Positions 32,908 through 45,222 are shown, numbered from the stretch's first letter. The stretch: 64,000 nucleotides of DNA from Gigaspora margarita (GCA_009809945.1 WTPW01000029.1:859705-923704), one strand, 5' to 3'. The notes: a model not told the origin generated them from the sequence alone. A program made the numbers and translations.

Positions 32908-33289
32908 CATGTATATATTTGCAAATCAAGGATTTTTCGAATAAACTTGGCGTTAGCTGGCGCACCAATTTTGTCATAGCACTGATTGACTAACGGCTGT
33001 ACAAAATTTGATTAACGCCCGTGATCTACAAAATTTTCTTTGATTGACTAACGGCCGTGATCTACAAAATTTGATCCGACGTAATTTCGACCGGGAATTA
33101 GCTTTTAATTTTTACATTTAAAATAGTACGTACAGTACATAGGTGTGGTAAAATTGGCCAATAAATAATTTCATTTAATGGATGCTTGTGGTTTCATTAG
33201 TAAAATTTTAATCTTACAGTATAATTCAATATTTATAATAATACTTTTCTCTTAAAATTAATTATTGTTAATAAGTAAATTTAACATAA
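32639..33289. other. Intergenic region upstream of the F-box/LRR gene
   Basis: Holds the putative promoter of the F-box/LRR gene, an (AT)n tract, and a direct duplication of about 50 bp (GATTGACTAACGGC at 32983 and 33045). GTACGTAC occurs at 33127. Confidence 0.5.
32863..32899. repeat. (AT)n microsatellite
   Basis: About 18 uninterrupted AT units. Confidence 0.95.
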
Positions 33290-34360
33290 AAATTTTTTCA
33301 GAGCGTTTATAATTTCCGTCAACATATAAATAGATTAATGTACTATTTTTTTTTTTTTACAGAGAGCCTCTGCTAAGGTTTTTTCAACATCAAAATTAAA
33401 GGTATTGTAAGAATTATTTAGAGAATTATGGTAATATTTATAAAAAACAATTCTGCAATTACTTTCCCCTTTCAAAATTAAGATTATCTGTAAGAAATAT
33501 TTAGAGAAGTTGAGGTAATATTTATGCAAAATGCTTCTACAAATACTTCACTCTTTCAAAATTAAGATTATTGTGAGAATTATCTACAGAAGTTTAAGTA
33601 GTTTTTGTACAAAGTCCCTTTGCGAGTGTTTAGGGAAGATAGAGCGTTGTTTTTACGAAGAGCTTTTGCGATTGTTTGTCTTCTTCAACCCCAAATTCAC
33701 TAAGATTAATATCTAAAAAGTTAAATTAATGTTTTTGCAAAGAACAGCCAATGTTTTTGCTCCGTCAGAATAAAGTTAGCCATCATAGATACTTAAAGAA
33801 GTCAAAGTAGAGTTCTTACAAAGAGTATCAACCAATATTTTCGCACACTCAAGACCAATAAGATCAAAAAGAAATAAATTGACTAATGTTGTGTTATTGC
33901 TAATAGATTTCACTGTCAATTTTATATCTTCAGAATCATAATTGACTAAACAAGAACTTATCGTATAGACCCGAAATAACGCACAGGGGTGTTATTTCGA
34001 ATCTCGGCCCGAATTAAGCTTAATTCGGGCCAAAACTTGTAATTTCACCCCTGCGCGTTATTTCGGGTCTATACGGTAAATAAACAATAGAAGTATTTAT
34101 ATAAAGACGATTTTATTAATCATAAAGCTTTTTACTTATTCGTAGAAACATCGCAGCCAATGAACATTCTCTTTTCAATCAATTCTTTTGGTATAAATTG
34201 AATACTCAAATAATGATCTTGAATATTTTGGAAAAATAACATTAAAAGGAATTATCAGATCTTGTTGTTCAGTATTTAATGATAAAATAACATTAAAAGG
34301 AATTATCAGATCTTGTTCTTCAGTATTTAATGATAAAAGATAAATTCTTATCTTTAACGT
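33290..34360 (-). pseudogene. F-box/LRR gene remnant E
   Basis: An older, more diverged copy of the gene at 31109-32638: LRR units run on the - strand from 33300 to 33950, and the stretch before the LRRs (matching 32370-32450) is present as a direct tandem duplication at 34240-34345. It is interrupted by a foldback element at 33961. No LamG copy accompanies it downstream in this window. Confidence 0.75.
33961..34076. mobile_element. 116-bp foldback element, CGAAATAACGC family, TA target
   Basis: TCGTATAGACCCGAAATAAC pairs with GTTATTTCGGGTCTATACGG; the centre is GGCCCGAATTAAGCTTAATT and its partner. TA lies at both edges, and the intact gene shows the empty site CTTAAATAAAC. A relative lies at 44924-45222. 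Confidence 0.85.
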
Positions 34361-34799
34361 TGAATACTATACCGTTATTGATATATCACTATCACTAATA
34401 CCTTCGCAAAGAACGCTTCGTAAACAAAAAATTTTAACATTCCAACTTATTTAAACCAAAAAAAATAAATTACTCAAGATTTAATAAAAAAAATTTTTTT
34501 TACAAACTATAAAACGAACTTATATTTCAATACACTTTTTTGTATATAGTCGACTCCGTATAAAGATCTTAAAATCTTTTAATTTTATCATGGTTGATAA
34601 CATTATCGGTCCTCAATAAACATATAGCGAACTTCTTTTTTTTTTTTTAGGTAGAAAGAATTGTCTGCATTTTTTTTATAATATTCTATTCTTATAAAAA
34701 TAAAAATAAATAGCAAAAAGTTATATAAATGTTTAATAAATAAACTATTTTTTTGCGAACTTAAAAAGACGATATAAAGATAGGGACACTTGAAGAACA
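34361..34799. other. Non-coding, AT-rich
   Basis: Nothing recognisable beyond poly-A/T runs. Confidence 0.4.
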
Positions 34800-34804
34800 G
34801 TTAA

Positions 34805-34955
34805 CCAGTGATCGACAATCACATGATAAGCATATAATGACATCATTTGTTTACCAGAATTAAAACAAACTGGTCTAAAATACCCCTAACCTAACCCTAA
34901 CTTAGGCCGATGTGATGTTGTGATGATCGTCATGTGATGTTGTGATGATCACTGG
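34805..34955. mobile_element. Inverted-repeat element with telomere-like core
   Basis: CCAGTGATC at the left and GATCACTGG at the right, with further pairing (ATCACATGA / TCATGTGAT); GTTAA flanks both ends. The interior contains CCCCTAACCTAACCCTAAC, a telomere-like tract. Confidence 0.65.
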
Positions 34956-35213
34956 GTTAACTCTTCTTCAATCTACCCTTAATACTGTATTGAAAATTGA
35001 CTTAAGTCATTCTAGTCATTCTTCAAGGTTATACTAATACTTATATAGTATAATTATGTTTTTAATTGTGCTTTACAATAATTGAGGCTATATCGATACG
35101 AAAAAAACCTTTATTGTAGCATGTACGTATTACCGACAATATAATCTGATAACGTTTTAGCTACGTTAGGCCAGACCAATTTAATTCGGTGGTTTACATT
35201 ACATCCTGCTCAC

Positions 35214-35220
<7 letters not shown>

Positions 35221-35245
<25 letters not shown>

Positions 35246-35515
35246 GNNNNNNNNNNNNNNNNNNNNNNNNNNNNNNNNNNNNNNNNNNNNNNNNNNNNNN
35301 NNNNNNNNNNNNNNNNNNNNNNNNNNNNNNNNNNNNNNNNNNNNNNNNNNNNNNNNNNNNNNNNNNNNNNNNNNNNNNNNNNNNNNNNNNNNNNNNNNNN
35401 NNNNNNNNNNNNNNNNNNNNNNNNNNNNNNNNNNNNNNNNNNNNNNNNNNNNNNNNNNNNNNNNNNNNNNNNNNNNNNNNNNNNNNNNNNNNNNNNNNNN
35501 NNNNNNNNNNNNNNN
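35221..35515. other. Poly-G tract and assembly gap
   Basis: 26 G residues (35221-35246) abut an N run of 269 bases that is followed by CCCTAATC. Any reading frame crossing it is an artefact. A G-run at a gap edge suggests sequencing drop-out or read artefact. Confidence 0.9.
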
Positions 35516-36909
35516 CCCTAATCTGGGAGTTTTTTTTTCTTTAGATCTGCTTTTTTTTCATATATTTATTTTTCTTTTTTTGCTTTGCTAGAAACTCAAG
35601 TAGAAATGGTTTTGCGAATTTTAAGATAAGTGGTTTTTTGTTGCTTTCTTTTTTTTTAGTTCTTTTTTTTTTTAAACCTACGCCAACTTTTGTAGGTTTG
35701 TTTTTCAGAAGACTAGATAGTAGAGATTTGATTCGGAATGCTGAGTTATATAGTTTTTTTTCGTAGCTTTTTTTTCTTTTTTGAATAACAGTTTCTTTTT
35801 TTTTAGGTTTTTTTCGCTAAAAAACTAAGTAGAGGGCTGTTGTAGTGGGTGTCGTGTTTATGCCATTATTTCAGAGCCGTCGTTTGTAGAAATTTTAGGA
35901 TTCGTCATTTCAGTATTGTAGTTGATATGCTCACCATTTCGGTGACGTCGTTTGTGACAATTCTAGATTTTGTTGAGATTTTCGTTCTTGGTATGCTTTT
36001 TCGTTGTTCTTCTTGGTAAGTAAGTCTTGTCAGGATTTCTTGTTTTTTTTTCTCCTTCAACCAACTTTTTTTTCTCTAACTTTGGAGCAAGTTCTAGTAT
36101 ATCTTTCAGTTTCGCTTCGCTAGACTGAATCTTGCAAGATAAGTAGTTTTTTTTTATTGTTTTTTTTTTCTCAGATTTAGAGCCTTTTTTTCTGTGGGTT
36201 TAGTGTGATTTTGTAGTTTCGGTATTGTCATTTTGGAGGCTTTCGTATTAAGATAAGTGGTCTTTCTTATTGCTTTTTCTTTTTTTTCTTCTTCTTTTCG
36301 AGTTAACTCTTCTTTTTCTTTGCCAGAATAATAGGTAAGTTGCTATGGTGTTGTCACATGTTTTTGCTATTTTAGTATTATTGTTGAAACCTTTGTTAGT
36401 AGGTCTTATTGCTATTAGAGCTACAGGAATGATTTTGCCGCCTTGGTATCGTCTTTGAAGCCTTTATTGGTTGGTCTCATCACTTCTAATTTTGTTGTTT
36501 TTCTTAGTATAATGAAGCCAGAGGAGATTCTCGTGGAGGTTCGAAGTAGTTTAATATCAAGTTGAATAGTTTGTATCGTGAACTTGTGGCACTGTTTTTA
36601 GAGCAATATGGATTGATAGATATATTATAAGATTTGATTATCAAAAAAATATATAGGAACAAAAAGCATAAATAGATATTTGTTTAAAGGACCTCAATAA
36701 TTCTAAAGATATAAAACAAGAATTCTTTAGTTTTTTTTTGTTGAGTACGAAATTGGTACTGGGCATACGGTCGTGATGTTATAATACTGTAATATTGTAA
36801 TTAATGTATTACACTAATAAATTTTAATAAATTAAAAAATTGTATATATAATTATTTTTTGATTTGTTTTGTAGATCTGAGCTGAGTTAATGCAAAGATA
36901 TCTCCACAA
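35516..36909. other. T-rich stretch without recognised gene
   Basis: Long T and TTC runs alternate with short mixed blocks; similar blocks recur (ATTTTAAGATAAGTGGT near 35620 and 36243). No continuous frame. It could be a decayed gene with many introns, but nothing was recognised. Confidence 0.35.
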
Positions 36910-37003
36910 CTACCTGACCAGACTTAGTAAAATTTTTTTTATTTGAATTCTATAAATCTATAGAATTCAAATAAAAAAAAATTTATTGAGTTTGGTAAGG
37001 TAG
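36910..37003. repeat. 94-bp imperfect palindrome
   Basis: CTACCTGACCAGACTTAGTA pairs with the complement at 36984-37003, and TTTGAATTCTATA with TATAGAATTCAAA around a short loop. Likely a small foldback element. Confidence 0.8.
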
Positions 37004-38486
37004 TTACTAAGATTTTTGATTTAAAGTTTTGAAAATTTTTAATTTTTTTTTTAATGTTGGATTCTCTGAGTGTGATCAGGTTCTGGATTACACAAAAGCT
37101 ATCAATACATCTGATATAATCATGTGATCACATAATCACCAAAAATAGCAATCACATGACATTTATGAAATCTAATTGGCTAAAAGGCCAGAGATATATA
37201 ACTTATATATCTTTGGCCAGAGATGCCTAGAAAAACCCATTCTTGCAAAGTGCCAAAAAACCTTGGTTTGCTTGCAAAGTATCGAAAAAGCCTAGATTAT
37301 TTTTCTTGCAAAGTGCCAGAATATTAAAAAAAAATAAATAAAAAACAAAAACAAAAACAAAAAGAACAAAAAATGTCAAACAAAAAAATAAATAAAGCAC
37401 TAACTAAACCTTTATTTTTCTAAAGAGGCATTCTTGAAAATTTACAAATTGCTAGAGAAAGCAATTGTATGTTCTTGCAAAGTTTTGGAAGGCTAAGTTG
37501 GCTTGCGCAAAGTAGCAAAAAGTTGTTGGATCTTGTAAAGTGCCAGAGAAGTTAGAATTGGTGTTTTTGTAAAGTGTAGAAATAAAATAAAAAAATTTAA
37601 AAAATAATAAATAAAAGAAAAAAATTGAAAAAAACAAAATGAAACTAAACGAAACAAAATAAACCCAAAAAAAAAACAATGAAAAAACAATGTAAAGTTG
37701 ATAGAAGATCTAAATTATAAACAAGAAAAATAAACAAAGGTCTAATCTGATCTTGTACTATAATCATTGAAACATTTCGAAACATTTCGAAAATATTAGT
37801 AAAACATGTTCTTGATATGATCCAGGGTACAGATCTACTGATCCAGCTTGATTTTCCAGTTCTAAAATATTTTGAAAGAATTCAAAATATTAAAAATGTT
37901 AAAAAAAAAAAAAAAAGAAAAAAAGATAACTGAAAAATCTATGTTTTCGACGAGCTATGTTATTAATAAAATAAACCTTTGATTTTATATATTTAAACAA
38001 AAAAAACCGATTATTAGCCCCAAATCTGTATATAAATACTCTGTAGCTCATATTGTAAAAATATTGGCATTATGTGATTCTTGCGAATAAATTCATAAGA
38101 ATGAACAAGCTTTATTCTAGCAAAATTTTGAGATATAGAAGAGATACACCAAAAGATAATGCACTATTTAACCGTGTCATATTAAATATATTAATTCAAG
38201 AAATTTGATATTTTGGATTTTTATATTAACTTGATTTATACTAATTCATATTATACAACTTTTAACCTTACCAAAAAAGTGGTCTTTTTTTTATGAATCA
38301 AAAAGTATGAAATTACATAAGAGTTAATTAAATTTTAATATTTTTGAAAATATAACCAAAATAAAAAAGATGTAATTTTTATTAATTAATACAAATATAA
38401 TTAGAAAACTTTCAAAATTTAATATATTATCTGTTATGTAGAAATATTATATAATTGCAATTTATAATAGCTTATTATATTTGCTT
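37004..38486. other. Non-coding stretch
   Basis: Contains several CTTGCAAAGTGCC motifs (37230-37560). The segment 37735-37895 (CTAATCTGATCTTGTA.. CTGATCCAGCTTG) recurs in diverged form at 41625-41740. No gene recognised. Confidence 0.4.
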
Positions 38487-39701
38487 TTATTGATCAACAA
38501 TAATCGGTAATATCATTTCATATGATTTACTATCTATAAAAAAAAAATGTTAATAAAGAAATAAAATACAATGATACAATTTATTAGAAAAACTAAATTA
38601 CAATTACCTTGATATTTGTAACTACTATTAAATGAAATAAAATTACTTTTATAATGTGAAACAATATATACTTGCATATCTTCATTTTTTATATTTTGTA
38701 GTCTTTTATCAGATTTTGATAATTCTGTTAAGATATTTTCATTATTCTGCCATTCTGTAAAGATATTGCAAATTTCTACTGCTGTTGGTCGGTTTTCTGG
38801 TATAGTATCCCAGCATTTCTTCATTAAATCTGCATAGCATATTGCTGTATTATCATAAATATGTGGTCGCAACCCATCACATATCTGTAATTGAAGTAAC
38901 GAATTTTGCACAAAATGTACAGATTTACCGTATAAAATTTCCCACATGATTATGCCAAATGAGTAAATATCTGATGCTTTAGTATATGGTTGTTTATTCA
39001 AAACTTCAGGAGCAATGTATGGTAAAATTCCATAAATTCCATCAGATTTTGATTTTAATTCAATATTAGCAGTTATTGAAAGTCCTAAATCTGCAATATA
39101 TGCACTTTTAAAACTGTTTAATAGTATATTTCCACTATGTAAATCCCGATGAATAAGGTCATTAGAATGAATTATCTGAAGATCTGATGAAATGCATTGG
39201 AGCAGATTTAATTTATCCTTCCAATCTATTCTTGCTATAGTAGTTAAATTCTGGCGCAAGCAACCTTCTGAAGCGTATTCCATGACAAAAATATAATCTT
39301 TAGAAGCTTTATCTTTTGATATACCAAAACATTTTAGAAATGTTGAATCTTTAAGACCGATATCACAATACGCTTTTAACTTAATAGAATATTATATATA
39401 TATTCAGATAATTATAAATCATGAACAACACAATAAAAATATTTAATAAATATTACCTCTCTTATAAATTCTTCATGAAAATTATTTGATTTATGAAGTA
39501 ATTTAAGTGCAACTGCTCTATTAAAATTTTGACTTTTATCATACCAACTAGCAAGATATACAGTTGCAAATCCACCTTTACCTATCTCTTTAATATCTTT
39601 AAACTCATCATAAGAAATCCAAGATAAGTTATATTGATTTTCAGTCAACATTTTTTTTAAATCATCCTCGACTTCTGAATTATGCGTCCATTCACTTGTG
39701 G
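38487..39701 (-). CDS. TKL-type protein kinase
   Basis: Three exons on the - strand: 39457-39701, 38608-39379 and 38487-38533, with introns of 77 and 74 bp and matching phases. The kinase domain is complete: glycine loop IGKGGFATVY, lysine in AVALKLL, catalytic HRDLHSGN, ADLGLS in place of DFG, APEVL, and a C-lobe Arg in NRPT. DLG for DFG is common in this fungal family. The last exon ends EMILPIIVDQ, a conserved tail. It should phosphorylate Ser/Thr (possibly Tyr) in the cytosol; the substrate is unknown. The first exon begins after an acceptor (TTATTAG), so at least one more exon lies upstream, possibly 39802-39821 and the Sel1 array. The start codon is therefore not fixed. Confidence 0.85.
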
Positions 39702-39801
39702 CTAATAATTAATTACAAAATTTAGTCAGTCTTAATCATAAATAAACTAATAACAATATATTGTAGTTAATAATAAATAAATAAATAATGAAAGATAATA
39801 C

Positions 39802-41040
39802 CTGATGCTAACTCTTTTTCCCTAATCGACGATTTAAATTTATTAAATTATTAAATATTATATATTTCAAAATACAGTATAATTAATTTATTGCCTTAAA
39901 GAGTGCACAACCTAGATTTATCAATCGAATAACAAGATCAGGTGTAATTATCTTACAAACTATTATATTTTTGATTTCAAATACATCTGATCTTATGATT
40001 TGGTTGTGATATGTCACGATACTCCCCAAATTTAAATTTAATATTTACCTTTGATACCAATACCTGGATTTATCTAGATCTCTTGTAATTCCAATTCCGT
40101 TTCGATAAAATTCTGCAACCTTTGACATTCCTGTAGCACTTCCCATCTCTGCGGATTTTTGAAAATAAAAGAATGCTTTATGCTCATCCTTTTCAACTCC
40201 AACTCCACTTTGATAACAATACCCAACATTATATGTTCCATCGACGTCCCCCATCTCTGCTGATTTTTGATCATATACGAATGCCTTATGTTCGTCCTTT
40301 TCAACTCCAATTCCTTCATCATAACAATAACCAGCATTATATGCTCCATCAGCGCTCCCCATCTCCGCTGATTTTTGGTAATAAACGAATGCCTTATGTC
40401 CATCCTTCTCAATTCCAATTCCATTTTGATAACAATATCCAACATTAAACATCCCTTGAGCATGCCCCATCTCTGCTGATTTTTGATAATGAACGAATGC
40501 CTCATGTTCATCCTTTTCAACTCCAATTCCATTTTGATAACAATATCCAACAATATATGTTCCACCAGCATGCCCCATCTCTGCTGATTTTTGGTAATAA
40601 ACGAATGCTTTATGTTCATCTTTTTCAACACCAATTCCTTCGTCATAACAATACCCAAAATTAAATGCTCCATGTGCGTGCCCCATCTCTGCTGATTTCT
40701 GATAATAAATAAATGCTTTATGTTCATCCTTTTCAACTCCAATTCCATGACGATAACAATATCCAACACTATTTGTTCCACTAGCGTCCCCCATCTCTGC
40801 AGATTTTTGATAATAAACGAATGCCTTATGCTCATCTTTTTCAACTCCATCTCCATTTTGATAACAACATCCAACATTATATGCTCCATCAGCACTCCCC
40901 ATCTCTGCTGATTTTTGATAATAATCGAATGCTTTATGCTCATCCTTTTCAACTCCAATTCCATTTCGAAAACAATCTCCTACATTATATGTTCCACTAG
41001 CGTCCCCCATCTCTGCTGATTTTTGATAATAAACGAATGC
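39802..41040 (-). CDS. Sel1-repeat array, truncated at assembly break; possibly N-terminal part of the kinase
   Basis: The - strand encodes about nine 36-residue Sel1 units (EKDEHKAFVYYQKSAEMG followed by a GxxxVGYCYQNGIG segment) between 40049 and 41040. Sel1 repeats form an alpha-solenoid for protein binding. The array starts in mid-repeat at the single n (41041) before purine-rich low-complexity DNA, so the 5' part is lost or misjoined. The 3' end reads WYQR then TAA at 40045-40047, but a donor (AAG|GTAAAT) lies just before. Splicing to a 20-base exon (39802-39821) and then to 39701 would preserve phase and join it to the kinase. Alternatively, two separate genes. Confidence 0.8.
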
Positions 41041-43185
41041 NAAAAAAAAAAAAAGAAAAAAAGATAAGAAGAGAAAAAAAGGGAGAGAAAAGAAAAGGGA
41101 GAGAGAAAAAAAGAAAGAGGAGGGTAAAAATAGTACAAACCACTTTTTTTTTTTTTTTTTAAGCCAATTTTTTTTAAGTTTGTTTTTCTTTTTTTTCTTA
41201 TGCCAATTATTTTTATTTTGCTTTAATCAGCAGTTTGTTTTTTTTTTCTTTTACCTGGTAAATTTTTGTGACAGATCAAAACACTATGTAATTGTTAAAG
41301 ATCTGTTAATTGTTATATTTTTTTTTTAAAGAGAGGTCTTTCTTCTATTCCGTTTATTAATGAAATTATAAAATAATACAAATTTTGTAATGATACATTT
41401 CATATATGGGAAGGGAGGATGAAGCTAATTTACTTCAAACCTAATCTTTACCAGATCGGTCAAAGATCTCCGGGTTTTTAATTGTTATATATTGTTTCAA
41501 ATAATTCCAATTATAATCGATATAAAATGATTAAGTATTATATATTGATCAATAACTATATATAAAATTTGCGGATGAAGTGCAAAAAGCGAAAAAAATA
41601 GAAGATCTAATTATAAACAAAAGATCTAATCTGATCTTGTAGTACAGAATTTGAACATCATCGAAATATTTTAAACTACAGATTTACTGATCCAGCTTGG
41701 TTTCCTAGTTCTAAAATATTTTGAAAGGGGTTCAAAATATTTCATAATATATTTCAAAATATTTTGAAATTACTTTCATTATTATATTTTGAAAATTTGA
41801 TATTTCGAAATATTTTGAAATATATTATAAAATATTTTGCTTATATTACAGTTTGTAAGACTTAGTAAGATTACACTATTATAAATTTGCTGATGAAAGA
41901 AAACTATCCTTTAGAAATATAGTTTAGGTTACAAACTATCAATTTGAAAGAGGGGTTTTGATTTAATAATTTTTTATTGAGTTACACCATTTTGAAAAGA
42001 CCAATTAAAATTAGATATCTTATGCTATCCTGCACACTAATTATTAAGAGTATATTAACACAAGATTCTGTATTTTTATTTTATATCCTTTTATACTTAC
42101 AAATTATTCTATTTTACTTTAAAGCATTTAGGTTCTTTGTTGGTTATAGAAAATGTATAATTTAGAGAGGATTAGATATATTATTGTGGTTTATTAAGTT
42201 ATATGCATACTTATAGATGTACTTATAGCTATAGTATAGAATAAGTGAATATATATTGTATGAAGAAGGTGTGCTTTAATATTTCATAGCTATTGTACTG
42301 TTCTCATAAGAACAGCATTTGAGTCTGAAATTTTGAATTGTTGGAATACATTGGTGTAAAAAAAGAATAGTAGATTTTTTTAGGTTAGGGTTGTTGGGTA
42401 GATTTAAGATCAGGATAGAATAGAATTAGTAGCAAGGTTATCACTAAAGTAGTGTTTCGGCCCAGATAGGTATTACCTGGGTCACCCACAAGTAAGCAGG
42501 TGACCTGGGTTGAATTATGATTACCTGGTGGTCAACCTGTGGGTCACCTGTGAGTAAACTCACAGGCAGAACTGCCAAATTGACCTGATTGTGGTCTAAA
42601 TAGCAGATATGCATGGTTTTTTTTTCTCAACACCTATAGACCAATTAAGGTTACAAGCAATATGACTTACAAGAATAGAAGAGTAGAATTTATACTCGGG
42701 TGACCCAGGTTAGATATTTACAATTTATTTTAGAATGTGAATATAATATGCATTAAGTCTAGAAGCGTTTTGCAGAATTGGACTGAGAGAATACCAGTAA
42801 AGCTATAGTTTGAGCTACTTCTTAGAGTTATAGCTAAACACAGGACTCAAATTATTTGATGCATATCAAATTTTTAGACTATTAGAAATTCATTTTCCAG
42901 TCATGACTTTTGATTCACATCTGCATCACAATATAGTTTGAGCTGAGATATCCAAGCAAATAACAACTCTCATTGAGGGTGTTCTCAAGCCACTCCCTCA
43001 ATGTGTTTTGATAGTGATTGAGGGTTTTGTAGATTTCGCAGACAGCTATTTTATTGACGATCTACCTTTAGCCAACGCTAACCCTAAATCGGGCCAAATT
43101 TGTCAACGAAATAGTTGTCGGTGAAATGGTTGTCGGCGAAATTGGGTTATACCGTGATTGAGATGATGCATAATTATACAATTGA
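41041..43185. other. Non-coding stretch
   Basis: Starts with purine-rich low-complexity DNA (41042-41130). Contains the diverged copy of the 37.7-kb repeat (41625-41740), a telomere-like TTAGGTTAGGG (42383) and a cluster of GGGTCACC/GGTGACC units (42470-42570). No gene recognised. Confidence 0.45.
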
Positions 43186-43252
43186 TTGCAATCGTTACTT
43201 GATCAGACCATCCTTGCATTATTCATTTCATTATGTTTTCAGCAAGTCGTAG

Positions 43253-43492
43253 CAAAAAAAAGGCGACTATCCAATAAACAAATCTATACCTTTGGCAACA
43301 CTTCAACAAATAAATGTAACTTCGGCAACACCAAGTGCGTCAACTTCTACTTTATGGACTTTACAATTATTCATATATTGTTACATGACAATATTCGTAG
43401 TTTTTGCGCCTTTAGCTTTGAACAAAACCAACGCAAATAATAGTGACGTATTTGAATATAAACAAATTTTTAATAAAAAAAAAAAACAATAA
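43253..43492 (+). CDS. Possible small membrane protein, unknown
   Basis: An open frame without an ATG near its 5' end includes SATPSASTSTLWTLQLFIYC and one clear hydrophobic segment (YCYMTIFVVFAPLAL) before a polar, Lys-rich end at TAA. A short overlapping frame upstream starts with ATG at 43233 (MFSASRSKKKATIQ) and would join it if one A in the run were extra. Composition looks protein-like, but no family is recognised. Confidence 0.3.
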   Translation, partial: QKKGDYPINKSIPLATLQQINVTSATPSASTSTLWTLQLFIYCYMTIFVVFAPLALNKTNANNSDVFEYKQIFNKKKKQ

Positions 43493-43864
43493 AAATAAAA
43501 ATGAAATTGCCGCATTTGACATAAAAGTTGGAAGATAATAAATATTGGCATGGCATGCCTTTGGGTTTCTTTGGATTTTTATTAACGATAAGTGTTTTTA
43601 ATGTAAAAAGCAGCGTAATAAATTTTTTGACGATTAAAATTTCGTCGAAGTTTCATGACATAAAGCAAAGTGTTTGAACGACCTCTTTTTTTACTATATC
43701 AATAAGTAGTTTTAATTTAGCCAATCAGCATTCATTCGATGAAAAAAAGGATGGTCTGGCCTCCAGACTTTTTTCAGTGAAACGGCAATTCATTTGATCA
43801 GTTTTTTGATCCCTGACTATTAATAATTTTATTTTCGAACAATTGATTTAGGCGCTTGAGAACA

Positions 43865-44400
43865 CCCTAAGCTACCTAAGTTCGTGAGCATAAAGAACAC
43901 ACTGTATATTTATAGTCTTAGTATTTAATCAGATGTCACGTTCATGAATATTTGTATATCATTTCGTTCATTAATTTAATGCATGAGCATAAAAAGCATA
44001 TATAAATATAAGTTTTCAAAATAAGTTATTCGTGCCTATGAATATTTAATATTAGTTTATTTTAATTTAGTGCATGAGTATAAAGAATGTTTATTAATAT
44101 AAATATTCAAAGTAAGTTATTCCAGCTTTATTTACTATTCATAATTTACTTTAGATTGTGAATAATGAACATTAAGCTATCCAAGTTCATAATATTTACC
44201 ATTTATACGCATGAATTTAATTCATGAGTGTGATAATATAAGCATTAAAATAAGATATCAAAGTTCACGAATATTTGCTACTTAATTTTATTCAATTTAG
44301 TGCATGCGCATAAGAACATTTATTAGTCTAAGCATTCGTATTCATGAATATTTACCATTTAATTTTATCATTCGCATTAATTTAGCGCGTTAATCCAATC
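43865..44400. repeat. Diverged tandem repeat, unit about 95-105 bp
   Basis: Units share TTTAGTGCATGAGCATAAAG, ATTTATTAATATAA and TTCATGAATATTTACC; about five copies can be followed. Confidence 0.65.
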
Positions 44401-44573
44401 CAAGTAGGTATTACTTTTTAAATCCCGTTGCAGAATTTTTTTTACCAGATAACCCGGGTGATCCACCCGCGGGTGACCCCTTGCGAAATTTCTTTACCAC
44501 ACGGACGATCCGAATGACTCACCCGCGGGTGAAATTTTTGTGACGGGTCAGAACATTACACTAGAGCTAAGGT

Positions 44574-44710
44574 TAGTAGTAAGGTTAATGGTATAGTTAG
44601 TTAATAGTGAGTTAGATTTAGCGGCATGATTAGCGATGAGTAAGGGTTAGGGTTAGTGGTAAGGTTAATGATTAGTTAGATTTAGTGGTATGGTTAACGA
44701 CGGGTAAGGC
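44574..44710. repeat. Two-copy direct repeat, TTAGGG-like
   Basis: GGTTAGTAGTAAGGTTAATG is repeated as GGTTAGTGGTAAGGTTAATG about 72 bp on, followed in both by GTTAGATTTAG; the join reads GGGTTAGGGTTAG. Confidence 0.65.
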
Positions 44711-44923
44711 TTAAGGGTTAAGTTAGTTGTAGAGATTAGATTCGTCATGATACTGTAGCAATGAACTTAAAATCTGCATCTTGTATAAATAAATGAATAA
44801 ACTAAAAGAAATTAAAACAAAAATAAAATTAAAAAACGCGAAATAATAATGTGTAACCATTATCGTGTATAATACCTATGGTGCATTTTGTAAAGTCGTT
44901 TAAAAAATATCTACCATATTGTC

Positions 44924-45222
44924 GCGAAATAACAGGCATGGGCGTTAATTCGAAAATCGCGCCCCCTAAAAATAACATCAAAATAACACCTATGCGCGTC
45001 CCAAAATAACGCGCACCCATATTAATAAAAAATAAGTGCCCCGAAAGTAGATTTAGTACTAAGTAAGCCTACTTTCGAGCATTTTTTTGTTAGTATATTT
45101 TTTATTAAGAAGATGCATAAAAATTTATATTTGTTTTCAAAATAACGCCCATGCGCGTTCTCGAAATAACGCGCATATGCTCAAATTAACGCGCAGGAGT
45201 GCGTTATTTCGCGACAATACGG
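44924..45222. mobile_element. 299-bp foldback element, CGAAATAACGC family, TA target
   Basis: CCATATTGTCGCGAAATAAC at the left pairs with GTTATTTCGCGACAATACGG at the right; TA at both edges. The interior repeats AAATAACGC several times and holds a second palindrome around CCGAAAGTAG..CTACTTTCG. A - strand frame inside is an artefact. Confidence 0.8.

Noticed and set aside
35189-35521. 110-codon frame starting near the poly-G tract
   Set aside because: Consists of poly-G and N's.
37452-37690. Phe-rich - strand frames with an LRR-like KNTNSNFS string
   Set aside because: Low-complexity A/T DNA; one short LRR-like match is not enough to call a remnant.
40074-40964. 296-codon - strand frame and + strand frames over the Sel1 array
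   Set aside because: Alternate frames of a periodic coding sequence; only the frame with canonical Sel1 units is real.
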